Shown: piece by piece, positions 1 to 7,436 of the stretch
How positions within the stretch are numbered: position 1 is the stretch's first letter
Layout: every line of letters begins with the position of its first letter
From: FLUQ01 sp031551515
Lineage (GTDB): Bacteria > Desulfobacterota > Desulfovibrionia > Desulfovibrionales > Desulfovibrionaceae
Assembly: GCA_031551515.1 (NCBI GenBank)
Contig: JAVBNL010000072.1
Coordinates: 1 to 18,706 of the forward strand
DNA length: 18,706 bases
Direction: 5' to 3'
Notes under the pieces: model-generated
Seen by the model: only the letters and a program-made list of their open reading frames with translations
The model's database searches: none
What the model was told of the DNA's origin: nothing
Position numbers and translations under genes: made by a program

Positions 1-220
1 ACACCCCCGTCCGCTGGGGGGGGGGGGTCTCCCCTCGGCCCCCCCCCGGTGTGTATTTCACCCCCTCCAACCCCTCTTCGGCGCGGCGGGGCGCCGCCGG
101 CTTGGCGGTTGGGTGGGGGGGGGGGGGGGGGCCCCCGCCCCCCCCCCGCGTGGGGTTGCGGTGGGGTGGGGGGGGGGTCCCCACCCCCCCCCCCGGTGCA
201 GGGCGGAGCCCTGCTCGTAG
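1..220. repeat. G/C homopolymer low-complexity tract, probably assembly-damaged
   Basis: This stretch is almost entirely runs of G and C, including 17 consecutive G (115-131), 10 G (168-177), 10 C (138-147) and 11 C (184-194). Facing G and C runs can pair with each other. A short perfect hairpin (GCAGGGC, loop GGA, GCCCTGC; 198-214) sits at its right edge, just before the kinase ribosome binding site. Open frames here translate to poly-Gly/poly-Pro and are not credible genes. Nothing else in the window looks like this. I infer a contig end with homopolymer or low-quality read errors, although a real G-rich structure cannot be excluded. It may once have held the upstream gene's end or the kinase promoter, which is not visible. 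Confidence 0.6.
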
Positions 221-234
221 CAAAGGAGCGATTT

Positions 235-1167
235 GTGAGCATTTATCTGACGGGTTCGATGGCTTATGACCGGATCATGAACTTTCCCGGCGCGTTTTCA
301 GAATCCATCCTGCCGGACAAGATACACGACTTGAACGTCTGTTTTCTGATCAACCGTCTGGACGAAAAACTGGGCGGCTGCGCGGGCAATATCGCGCACA
401 GCCTGGCGCTGCTGGGTGAAAAAGGCATCGTCGTCTCTTCGGTGGGCCGCGACTTTGACCGCTACGAAGCCGTGTTCGCGTCCAAAGGCCTGTCTGTGGA
501 AGGCATAACCCGCCTGAACGAAGAATGGACGGCCGGGGCGTATATCATCACGGACAAGCACAACAACCAGGTCACGGCCTTCAACCCCGGCGCCATGGGG
601 CACGCGGCGCCGTACGCGTTTGCGAGTCTGGCCAAAGACGACATTGTCATCGTCTCTCCGACCAACATGACGGACATGGTCAGCCATCCCCGTTTGTGCC
701 GCGAAAAAGGCGTGCGCTGCATTTTCGACCCGGGCCAGCAGATACCGGCTCTGGGCGGGGACCAACTGCTGGAAGCCATTACCGGCTCGTACATGCTGAT
801 CTGTAATGATTACGAGCTGGAACTGATCTGCAAGGCCACGGGCAAAACCCAGGCGGAACTGCTGGCCCTGACCGGCAGCCTGATCACGACCCTGGGCGAC
901 AAAGGCTCTCGCGTGCAGGAAAAGGGCGTTGAAACCATGATACCCATTGTGCCGGCGCGCGAAGCCAAAGACCCCACCGGCGCGGGGGATGCCTACCGTG
1001 CGGGCCTGCTCAAAGGGCTGGTGCTGAATCTGCCGCTGGTCAAGGCCGCGCGCATCGGCGCCACGGTGGCCTCGTTCTGTGTCGAACACCACGGCACCCA
1101 GGAACACGCCTTTACCCTTGCGGAATGCAAGGCCCGTCATAAAGCCGCTTTTGGCGAGGAATTTTAA
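235..1167 (+). CDS. PfkB-family carbohydrate/nucleoside kinase (adenosine kinase-like)
   Basis: A 310-residue ATP-dependent kinase of the ribokinase/PfkB family, which phosphorylates a sugar or nucleoside hydroxyl in the cytoplasm. The N-terminal substrate motif is GGCAGN (residues 47-52). The C-terminal signature is DPTGAGD (246-252), with Asp252 as the expected catalytic base and the GAG as anion hole. NDYEL in the middle is also typical. Length is normal for the family. The frame is open upstream to base 49, but that part is translated homopolymer. I chose GTG 235 because AAGGAG lies 6-7 bases before it and because the protein then begins with the usual first beta strand (SIYLTGSMAYD). The adenosine kinase-like subgroup is the best guess and the substrate cannot be read from sequence. 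It converges on the sigma-54 activator gene, with 41 bases between stops, so there is no evidence of a functional link to the sulfonate cluster. Confidence 0.88.
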   Translation: MSIYLTGSMAYDRIMNFPGAFSESILPDKIHDLNVCFLINRLDEKLGGCAGNIAHSLALLGEKGIVVSSVGRDFDRYEAVFASKGLSVEGITRLNEEWTAGAYIITDKHNNQVTAFNPGAMGHAAPYAFASLAKDDIVIVSPTNMTDMVSHPRLCREKGVRCIFDPGQQIPALGGDQLLEAITGSYMLICNDYELELICKATGKTQAELLALTGSLITTLGDKGSRVQEKGVETMIPIVPAREAKDPTGAGDAYRAGLLKGLVLNLPLVKAARIGATVASFCVEHHGTQEHAFTLAECKARHKAAFGEEF

Positions 1168-1173
1168 CGGGCA

Positions 1174-1188
1174 TTCCGCCGAGCGGAA
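1174..1188. terminator. small hairpin between convergent genes
   Basis: TTCCGC, loop CGA, GCGGAA (6-bp perfect stem) lies in the 41-base gap between the stops of the kinase and the regulator. On the plus strand an A-run follows it. The T-run needed for termination is read on the minus strand but precedes this hairpin there. It is therefore only a weak candidate for a bidirectional terminator. Confidence 0.3.
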
Positions 1189-1208
1189 AAAAGAAAGGCC
1201 TTCGGCGG

Positions 1209-2612
1209 TCAGCGCTTGTCAAAAAGAGCTTTGCCCTGCATCATTTCTTTCACTTTACGGAAAATGGTGCTGCGGTCGACGCCGAACTGCGCGGCAACGC
1301 CGGTGATGCTGCCATAGCGCCGCAGGGCTTCGCGCAAGAGGGCGTATTCAATCTCCTGCATCACCTCTTTATAGCTTCTGCCCTCGATTTTGATATCCAG
1401 ATAGAGGGCGCCCTGCACGGAAGGCGTGCGCGGGAGGCGGCGCGGCAGTGGTATGTCCGCGGCCGCGATTTCGCCGTTCTTTCCCGTGACCACAAGGCCC
1501 TGGATCAGATTTTCCAATTCCCGGATATTGCCGGGCCAGATGTGTTCCAGCAGGGACTGCTCCGCCTCGGCTGAAAGGCGGCAATCGCGCAGGTACTTCG
1601 CATTGTAGTACTTCAAAAACCCCCTGGCCAAAGGTAGAATGTCCTCCTGCCGGTCGCGAAGAGGGGGAATTTTCAGCACCGCCACCTTCAGGCGGTAGAA
1701 CAGGTCGCGGCGGAAGCGCACCTTGTGCACTTCCTCTTCCAGGTCCCTGCAGGTGGCCGCAATGACGCGCACATCGACGCGGCGGGCCGTGGTGGAGCCC
1801 ACGCGCACGATTTCTTTGTCCTGCATGACGCGAAGCAGACGCGACTGCATGCTCAGCGGCAGTTCGCCCACCTCGTCCAAAAAAAGGGTGCCGCCGCAGG
1901 CGGCTTCAATGATGCCGATTTTTCCATGTTTGCTGCCGCCTGAAAAGGTGCCCGGTGCGTAGCCGAACAACTCCGTTTCAATCAGGTTTTCCGGGATGCT
2001 GCCGCAATCGACCTTGACGAAAGGATTGTCTTTACGGGGGCTTTCGCTGTGGATGCGCCGCGCGATGACGTCTTTGCCAGCTCCCGTTTCTCCCAGCAGC
2101 AGCACAGTGGCGTCAGTGGCGGCTATGGAAGGCAGCCGGGCGTACAGGCTGCGCATGGCCTTGCTTTGCAGGACAAAAGGGTAGGGCAGTTCCTGCTGTT
2201 GCTGCGCCCGGCTGTTGATCAGTTTGTAGGCTTCGAGCAATTCTTTTTGCACGGCGACTTCACAGCTGAGCTCTGAAAGGGTGGTGTTGTCGCGGATAAA
2301 AGTGACGACCAGAGCCACCTGGCCCTGGTCGTCGAATATGGGGGTTCCGTCGATGATGAGCTGCCTGCCGTTGCCCACGTTCTGGACTCTGGTCACAGGG
2401 CGTTTATGGCGCACGATTTCGGGGTTGAGCACCACGTCAAAGATGCCCTGGCGCAGCAGTTCGCCCACATGCTTGCCGACCAGCCGGTCCAGGGGGATAC
2501 CGCTGAGTTCGGCGTACCTTTTGTTGAGAAAAAGGATAATGCCCCGGCTGTCGCTAATGCAGATGGCATCTTTAAACGCATCGCAGATTTGCTCAAAATA
2601 GGTTTGCAGCAT
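1209..2612 (-). CDS. PAS-AAA+-Fis sigma-54-dependent transcriptional activator
   Basis: A 467-residue enhancer-binding protein. In order: a PAS-type sensory domain (about 8-105), a short linker helix, the AAA+ domain with Walker A GETGAGKD (174-181), Walker B FLDE (244-247) and arginine-finger region FRRDLFYRL (300-308), the GNIREL segment (361-366), and a C-terminal Fis-type helix-turn-helix (about 433-456, ending VDRSTIFRK). It should hydrolyse ATP to open sigma-54 promoters, with the PAS domain sensing a small ligand or redox state. The loop that contacts sigma-54, canonically GAFTGA, reads GTFSGG (221-226). ATG 2612 is chosen over TTG 2657 because AAGG sits 8 bases before it and the PAS domain starts directly after. 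It lies 66 bases downstream of dctM on the same strand and is probably the last gene of the cluster. The likely target is the -24/-12 promoter before the glycyl radical enzyme gene. Confidence 0.92.
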   Translation of the reverse strand: MLQTYFEQICDAFKDAICISDSRGIILFLNKRYAELSGIPLDRLVGKHVGELLRQGIFDVVLNPEIVRHKRPVTRVQNVGNGRQLIIDGTPIFDDQGQVALVVTFIRDNTTLSELSCEVAVQKELLEAYKLINSRAQQQQELPYPFVLQSKAMRSLYARLPSIAATDATVLLLGETGAGKDVIARRIHSESPRKDNPFVKVDCGSIPENLIETELFGYAPGTFSGGSKHGKIGIIEAACGGTLFLDEVGELPLSMQSRLLRVMQDKEIVRVGSTTARRVDVRVIAATCRDLEEEVHKVRFRRDLFYRLKVAVLKIPPLRDRQEDILPLARGFLKYYNAKYLRDCRLSAEAEQSLLEHIWPGNIRELENLIQGLVVTGKNGEIAAADIPLPRRLPRTPSVQGALYLDIKIEGRSYKEVMQEIEYALLREALRRYGSITGVAAQFGVDRSTIFRKVKEMMQGKALFDKR

Positions 2613-2678
2613 TGGGTGCCTTATGGAATATGGCGTTCTTGTTGCATTCCGTCCCAAGAGCCACCGTTACGGGGTCTT

Positions 2679-3977
2679 TTATTGCCCGTATCCCAGAACC
2701 TGGGGCAGCCAGGTGCTGATGACGGGGAAGAAAGTCAGCACAAGGATGCTGAAAGTCAAGGCCCCGAGATACGGCAGTACGGCCAGGGCAAGACGTTCCA
2801 CGGATATCCCTCCCAGGCGCGAAGCCACAAAAAGGTTGACCCCCAGCGGCGGCGTAAGCATGGCCACGTTGTTGGTCACGACCAGGATTATCCCGAAGTG
2901 GATAGGGTCTATGCCCAGCTTGAGAATCATAGGCAATAGAACCGGCACCAGGATGATGATGGTGGACAAGGTTTCCATGAACATGCCGAGAATGTACAGC
3001 ACGCCGATGATCATCAGCAGCACCACCTGGGGATCGTCTGAAATGCCCAGCACGAGGTTCGCAAGGCGCTGGGGGGCTTCCTCATAAGTGAGGATCTTGC
3101 CGAACAGGGTGGATGTGCCCACAATCAGCAGCACCCCGCCGCAGACCATGGCGCCTTCAAGCAGCGCCTTGTGGATATGCCCCCAGCGAAGGGTTCTGTT
3201 GACGCCCATGCCCACCAGCAGCGCCCATGCGATGGCCACTACGGAGGCCTCCACAGGCGTGGCGAACCCTGTATAGATCGAACCGAGAATGATGAAAGGC
3301 GTGAGTAGAGCGAAAAAGCACCTGCGGCAGCTTTTCAAAAAAGTCCTCAAATGGAAGGGAGGTTCGTTCGCATCGCCTTTGAAATTGTTTTTTTTGGCCA
3401 GCAGCCAGGCGGTGAGGATCATGGTGAAAGCCACAAAAAAACCGGGCAGAAAGCCGGCCGTGAACATGGCCGTCACTGAGAGGTTGCCCAGGATGGCATA
3501 GATGATCATGGGGTTGCTGGGTGGAATAAGGATACCGATGGTGCCGCCCGAGCTGGCCACAGCGCTGGCGTATTCCCTGGAATACCCGTTGCGCACCATG
3601 GCCGGGATCAGGATGGTTCCCACTGCCGCCACCGTGCCTGGTCCGGAGCCGGAAATGGCCGCGAAAAAGGTGCAGGCCAGAATGGTGGTGATGCCCAGCC
3701 CTCCGTAAGTGCGGCCGACAAGCTGCTTGACCACATCCACAATTTGATGAGTGATGTTGCCGTATTCCATGAGGGTGCCAGCAACTACGAAACAGGGGAT
3801 GGCCAGCAGAGGAAAAATATTCAGGCCGTCGAACAGGGAGTTGTGAATGATGGTCAGGGGCAACAAGTCCGCGAACATCAGGGTTACGGCGGCCGCAGCG
3901 GCGAGCGACAGGAAAATGGGCACGCCGAGAATGAACAGCAGTGTCATGACCAGAAGGGCGATGCTGAGGGGGCTCAT
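2679..3977 (-). CDS. dctM: TRAP transporter large permease subunit, DctM family
   Basis: A 432-residue, very hydrophobic inner-membrane protein with about 12 predicted spanning segments. This is the normal size for the ion-driven channel subunit of a tripartite ATP-independent periplasmic transporter. Family landmarks are FFAAISGSGPGTVAAVG, SSGGTIGILIPPSNP in the first half and a matching TPPLGVN in the second half, the inverted-repeat hairpins that form the transport site. Its ATG overlaps the last base of the dctQ stop codon (TAATG), so the two are translationally coupled. With DctP and DctQ it should import an organic anion using the sodium gradient. Next to a sulfite-lyase-like enzyme, that anion is most likely a sulfonate. 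Confidence 0.95.
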   Translation of the reverse strand: MSPLSIALLVMTLLFILGVPIFLSLAAAAAVTLMFADLLPLTIIHNSLFDGLNIFPLLAIPCFVVAGTLMEYGNITHQIVDVVKQLVGRTYGGLGITTILACTFFAAISGSGPGTVAAVGTILIPAMVRNGYSREYASAVASSGGTIGILIPPSNPMIIYAILGNLSVTAMFTAGFLPGFFVAFTMILTAWLLAKKNNFKGDANEPPFHLRTFLKSCRRCFFALLTPFIILGSIYTGFATPVEASVVAIAWALLVGMGVNRTLRWGHIHKALLEGAMVCGGVLLIVGTSTLFGKILTYEEAPQRLANLVLGISDDPQVVLLMIIGVLYILGMFMETLSTIIILVPVLLPMILKLGIDPIHFGIILVVTNNVAMLTPPLGVNLFVASRLGGISVERLALAVLPYLGALTFSILVLTFFPVISTWLPQVLGYGQ

Positions 3978-4483
3978 TATGTGTCTCCCTCAAGGCGGGT
4001 TAGGTCCGCCAGTTTGCCGACTTTCCAGTGCAGGTAATAGCGCTCCACGATGCGCCAGCTCATCAGCAGCATGCTGAACGGTATGACCATTTCCACCCAG
4101 GCCTTGACCAGGCCCAGCGTGGGGGAGATTTCTTTGAATTCGAATCCGTCGCGGATGACGTCAAGGCTGTTGACAAAGAAGAATAGATTAAACGCGATCC
4201 AAATCGTATCGCCCAAAGCCAGAAAGAACAGCCTGCCCTTAGGGCCTAGAAAGGTGAATTGCGCTGTTATGCGCACATGCCCGCCGCGTTTCACGGCCAG
4301 CGCCGCGCCGATATAAACCGCCCACAGGAAACTGTACCGTGAAAGCTCTTCGGTCCAGGCAAGAGAATCGCCTGAGATCATGCGTATGCCCACCTGAATC
4401 ATGAGGCAGGCGATCATCAGGCCCACAAAGAACGAACAGGCGTATTCCTCAAAATTGTCATACAATAGTTGCAGCAGCCTCAT
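3977..4483 (-). CDS. dctQ: TRAP transporter small permease subunit, DctQ family
   Basis: A 168-residue protein with four hydrophobic segments, the usual architecture of the small TRAP membrane subunit. The characteristic block WTEELSRYSFLW followed by GAALAVKRGGHVRI lies at the start of the second segment. I start it at ATG 4483, preceded by AGGAGG four bases away. The open frame extends to 4591, but the extra residues are Ala/Gly/Arg-rich translation of an intergenic hairpin. The stop overlaps the dctM start by one base. The subunit scaffolds DctM and docks the ligand-loaded DctP. Confidence 0.93.
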   Translation of the reverse strand: MRLLQLLYDNFEEYACSFFVGLMIACLMIQVGIRMISGDSLAWTEELSRYSFLWAVYIGAALAVKRGGHVRITAQFTFLGPKGRLFFLALGDTIWIAFNLFFFVNSLDVIRDGFEFKEISPTLGLVKAWVEMVIPFSMLLMSWRIVERYYLHWKVGKLADLTRLEGDT

Positions 4484-4533
4484 GCATCCTCCTACTTTCA
4501 TCCCGCCGGCAAGGCGGACGAGGCGACACCGGA

Positions 4534-4566
4534 GCGCGCAAGCCGAGGCCCACCCGGCTTGCGCGC
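4534..4566 (-). promoter_or_regulatory. intercistronic hairpin between dctP and dctQ
   Basis: A perfect 12-bp inverted repeat (GCGCGCAAGCCG, 9-base loop, CGGCTTGCGCGC) sits in the 138-base gap after the dctP stop. No U-tract follows on the minus strand, so it is unlikely to be a full terminator. An mRNA 3'-end stabiliser or partial attenuator that raises DctP above DctQM is the likely role. This is known for binding-protein genes in several transport operons and is inferred here. Confidence 0.6.
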
Positions 4567-4621
4567 CCCCCCCGGCGCGGCAAGTGCGCACCCGGAGAAG
4601 AGAGAACAGACGGAGGGCAGC

Positions 4622-5623
4622 TTATTGCCCTGCCATGATTTTCAGGGCTTTATCCACAAAAACCTTGCCGCCGACCTTGTCGTAATAAGCTGGCCAGAGC
4701 GCTCTGGCTTTTTCCATCCAGACTTTTTCGTCTGAAACATCGTTGGTAACCATGCCTTTGGCAAGGCACAAGCGCAGAGCTTCGTTTTCTTCTTTGTCGG
4801 CCCAGGCCCATTCATAGGCTACCGCTTCTTTGACGGCTTTTTCCACCAGCGCCCTGGTATTGGGATCAAGGCGCCGGTACCAGTTCTCGTTGACGAACAT
4901 CGGGCCGTTCCAAAGCATATAATGAATGACGGAGATATATTTTTGCACTTCCCAGAATTTTTGGTCGCGGTTGACGGAATGGGGGTTTTCCTGGCCGTCG
5001 ACGACACCCTGTTGCAAGGCGTTGAAGGTCTCGGACCAGGCCAGGGGATGCGGTTCCACACCCCAGGCGCGGAAAGAGTCAAGCTGAATAGCCACCGGCG
5101 GCACCCGCAGCTTGAGACCTTGCAGGTCCGCGATGGACTTGATGGGTTTTTTGGAGTTGGTGATGATGCGGTAGCCGCCGAGTATCCAGCCCAGCGGGCG
5201 CACTTTGCTTTCTGCGGCTATGGCGTCGCCGAGTTCTTTGACATAGGTTTCGTTGCCCAGCAAGTGCTTGGCATTTTCTATGGTGGGGAACATGTACGGC
5301 AGAATGTTGATGGTGGCTCTGGGAGAGAAGGGCGTCAGGTTGCCCGTGGCGCAGGTGGCCAGGTGCAGCCCCATGCCGCGCACCTGCTTCACATACGCTT
5401 GTTCGTCCCCGAACACCCCGCTGTAAAAGGTTTTGACCGTTATGCTGCCGCCGGACTCTTTTTCCATCACTTCCTTGAACTTGTCGATGCACACCGTGAG
5501 CACGCTGCCTGGCGGGTTGGAAGAGCCGGCCATGATGGTCATTTTCGGATATTCGGCCGCCCGGGCGTGATGAGGTGCCGCCAGCGTCAGAACGGCAAGG
5601 CTGAGGATGATCAGTTTTTTCAT
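4622..5623 (-). CDS. dctP: TRAP transporter solute-binding protein, DctP family
   Basis: A 333-residue periplasmic binding protein. Residues 1-22 form a type I signal peptide (MKKL, hydrophobic core, ARA at the cleavage site). The mature chain has the DctP fold, with GLKLRVP (169-175) carrying the conserved arginine (Arg173) that normally pairs with the ligand's anionic group. GGYRIITN and the segment ALQQGVVDGQENP (202-214) are also family hallmarks. The start is supported by AAGGAG seven bases before ATG. It delivers its ligand to DctQM. Ligand identity is inferred from context: operon partners are a glycyl radical enzyme with IslA-like residues and a dehydrogenase, so a hydroxyalkyl sulfonate fits better than a C4-dicarboxylate. 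There are 84 bases between it and the upstream dehydrogenase gene, and it could have its own weak promoter there. Confidence 0.95.
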   Translation of the reverse strand: MKKLIILSLAVLTLAAPHHARAAEYPKMTIMAGSSNPPGSVLTVCIDKFKEVMEKESGGSITVKTFYSGVFGDEQAYVKQVRGMGLHLATCATGNLTPFSPRATINILPYMFPTIENAKHLLGNETYVKELGDAIAAESKVRPLGWILGGYRIITNSKKPIKSIADLQGLKLRVPPVAIQLDSFRAWGVEPHPLAWSETFNALQQGVVDGQENPHSVNRDQKFWEVQKYISVIHYMLWNGPMFVNENWYRRLDPNTRALVEKAVKEAVAYEWAWADKEENEALRLCLAKGMVTNDVSDEKVWMEKARALWPAYYDKVGGKVFVDKALKIMAGQ

Positions 5624-5655
5624 GCGTTGCTCCTTGTGGCTGGTTGTTTTTTATT

Positions 5656-5668
5656 GAGTATAGTACTC
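5656..5668. promoter_or_regulatory. small dyad with a possible -10 element before dctP
   Basis: GAGTA, loop TAG, TACTC lies in the 84-base gap before dctP. On the minus strand it includes TATACT (5662-5657), which resembles a -10 box, but no convincing -35 is present at the right distance. No U-tract follows the dyad. It may be a weak internal promoter or operator, or chance. Confidence 0.25.
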
Positions 5669-5707
5669 GACGGCAAAAAGAGAGAGGCCGCAACTTATGG
5701 CGGCGTC

Positions 5708-6481
5708 TCATTTTCTCCACGCGTGCCAGGGGTTTTGCACGCAGTATTTGCCCCCGCTGGCCTCGATGCCGCTGCCGGTGATGAAAGAGGCCGCTTTCGA
5801 GGCCAGAAAAACAACCACGGCGGCGGCTTCTTCCACGGTTCCGTAACGGTGCTGGGCCACCTGGGAAAAAAGGACTTCTTTGTCGTTTTCCGCCATGACC
5901 GGCGCGGTCAGTTCCGTAGCCACAAGGCCCGGCATGTAACTGACGACCCGGATGTTGTCCTTGGCCAGTTCCGCCCCCAGCACCCGGGTGATGTGCTGTA
6001 CCGCGGCCTTGGCCACGCCGTATGCGCCCCTTCCCGCGGCGGGGATGATCGAGGCGAAGGACGAGGCATTGATCATCACGCCCCCGCCCTGGCGGCGCAT
6101 ATAGGGGCAGGCCGCGCGGCAGCCGTGCAGCACCCCGTCCACGTTGACGGCAAACGTGCTCCGCCATTCTTCAAGAGGCATGTCCATAAGGTCCGCGGCG
6201 GGGTATACGCCCGCGTTGTTGACCCAGACGTCTATGCCGCCGAAAGCGGCGTGCGTTCGGGCGGCAAGTTCCTCCATATCTTCGGGGCGGGTGACGTCCG
6301 CCCGCAGGGCCAATGCGGGCTTACCGGCATACTCTTGGCGAAAGGCCGCCAGTTTCGCCTCCGAGCGGGCGCAAATGCACACATTGCAGCCTTCGTCAAG
6401 GAAAGCGGCAGAGCAGGCTTTTCCAATGCCTGCCGCGCCGCCGGTAATGACGACAGTCTTCCCGTTAAGACCGAAATCCAT
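5708..6481 (-). CDS. short-chain dehydrogenase/reductase (SDR), classical type
   Basis: A 257-residue cytoplasmic NAD(P)-dependent oxidoreductase. The Rossmann glycine motif is TGGAAGIG (13-20), the structural motif is NNAG (88-91), and the catalytic residues are Ser140/Ser141, Tyr154 and Lys158 (YGVAK). Arg39 directly after the second beta strand (ICARS) hints at NADP(H), which is not conclusive. ATG 6481 is preferred over TTG 6502, with GAAGGAG seven bases before it. It sits 24 bases after the activase gene and before dctP, so it belongs to the cluster. Plausible roles are oxidation/epimerisation of a chiral hydroxysulfonate before cleavage (SDR enzymes HpsO/HpsP interconvert DHPS enantiomers in other bacteria) or reduction of the carbonyl product of C-S cleavage. 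The substrate is not determinable from sequence. Confidence 0.9.
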   Translation of the reverse strand: MDFGLNGKTVVITGGAAGIGKACSAAFLDEGCNVCICARSEAKLAAFRQEYAGKPALALRADVTRPEDMEELAARTHAAFGGIDVWVNNAGVYPAADLMDMPLEEWRSTFAVNVDGVLHGCRAACPYMRRQGGGVMINASSFASIIPAAGRGAYGVAKAAVQHITRVLGAELAKDNIRVVSYMPGLVATELTAPVMAENDKEVLFSQVAQHRYGTVEEAAAVVVFLASKAASFITGSGIEASGGKYCVQNPWHAWRK

Positions 6482-6505
6482 GCATGTTCTCCTTCGCAGC
6501 AATGT

Positions 6506-7405
6506 TCAGCGCGCGATCAGATCGTTCAGCCTGCTCACGCGGGCTTCGTCAGCGGTTACTCCCTCCATGGCATAGGTGCGGCCGAGATACGCGTACTTGG
6601 GCTGCCCCATGCGATGGTAGGGCAGCAGTTCATACCTGACGTTCTCCCGTGCGGGGATACGGTCTCGAATAGCCAGAATCTCTTCTTCCGAGTCATTGAA
6701 GCCGGGTACCACGGGCGTGCGCACCAGCAGAGGAAGGTCGGGGTATTTCGCACATATGTGATTGAAATTTTTTAGAATCCGCTCATTGCCGATGCCGGCG
6801 AAACGTTTGTGTTTTTCAGCGGACAGGGTTTTGATGTCATAGATCAATGAGCGCGCGGTGCGGCAGAGAGCGTCAAGAAGCGCAGTGGAGTAGTGGCCGC
6901 AGGTTTCCACGGCCGTATGGATATGACGGGCTTTGGCCTCGCGCAGAAGGGCCAGGGTGAACTCCGGCTGCGCGAGGGGTTCGCCCCCGGAAACGGTAAT
7001 CCCGCCGCCGGACCGGGCGTAAAAAACGGCGTCGTCGTCGGCCTTTTGCAGCACCGCGTTCACGGTTACGGTTTCGCCGTATAAGGTCTGAGCGCCCGAA
7101 GGGCAAACGCGCGTACAGGCGAAGCATTCCGTGCACCGGCTCCGGTCGTCGCAAACGAGGCCGTCCCGGACGCTCAATGCGCCGCTGGGACAGGCCTCGG
7201 CGCATAAACCGCAGGCCGGGGCGCCAAGGCAACGAGAGTGGTTGTAGGCCCGCTCGGGTTCAAGGCGCTGTGATTCGGGATTGCTGCACCACAGGCAGCG
7301 CAGAGGGCAGCCTTTGACAAAAACGATGGTGCGGATGCCCGCACCATCGTGGACGCTGAACTTCTGGATGTTGAAAATGACGCCGGTTTGTTTGCAGTCG
7401 TTCAT
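6506..7405 (-). CDS. glycyl radical enzyme activase (radical SAM, two 4Fe-4S ferredoxin motifs)
   Basis: A 299-residue activating enzyme that uses S-adenosylmethionine and a 4Fe-4S cluster to create the glycyl radical on its partner lyase. The radical SAM motif is CPLRCLWC near residue 33, in the CxxxCxxC form. An inserted ferredoxin-like domain has two cysteine sets (CGLCAEACPSG and CTECFACTRVCPSG) typical of activases of eliminase-type GREs and absent from PFL activase. SGGEP and the C-terminal LLPYHRMGQPKY, a hallmark of the family, are present. ATG 7405 has a poor Shine-Dalgarno sequence, and a very strong hairpin lies just upstream, so translation is probably low, as expected for a catalytic activator. 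It is the dedicated partner of the lyase encoded immediately upstream (IslB/HpsH role by analogy). Confidence 0.95.
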   Translation of the reverse strand: MNDCKQTGVIFNIQKFSVHDGAGIRTIVFVKGCPLRCLWCSNPESQRLEPERAYNHSRCLGAPACGLCAEACPSGALSVRDGLVCDDRSRCTECFACTRVCPSGAQTLYGETVTVNAVLQKADDDAVFYARSGGGITVSGGEPLAQPEFTLALLREAKARHIHTAVETCGHYSTALLDALCRTARSLIYDIKTLSAEKHKRFAGIGNERILKNFNHICAKYPDLPLLVRTPVVPGFNDSEEEILAIRDRIPARENVRYELLPYHRMGQPKYAYLGRTYAMEGVTADEARVSRLNDLIAR

Positions 7406-7436
7406 AGTATACCCGGATATGCGTTCGAAGCGCTGC

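Noticed and set aside
5656..5668. Terminator between the SDR gene and dctP
   Set aside because: The stem is only five base pairs and is followed on the minus strand by an A-rich, not U-rich, tract, so the cluster can be read through.
4922..6775. 617-residue plus-strand open frame opposite dctP, the SDR and the activase
   Set aside because: It spans three well-supported minus-strand genes and their gaps and has a His/Gly/Arg-rich composition with no domain. It is a GC-driven antisense shadow.
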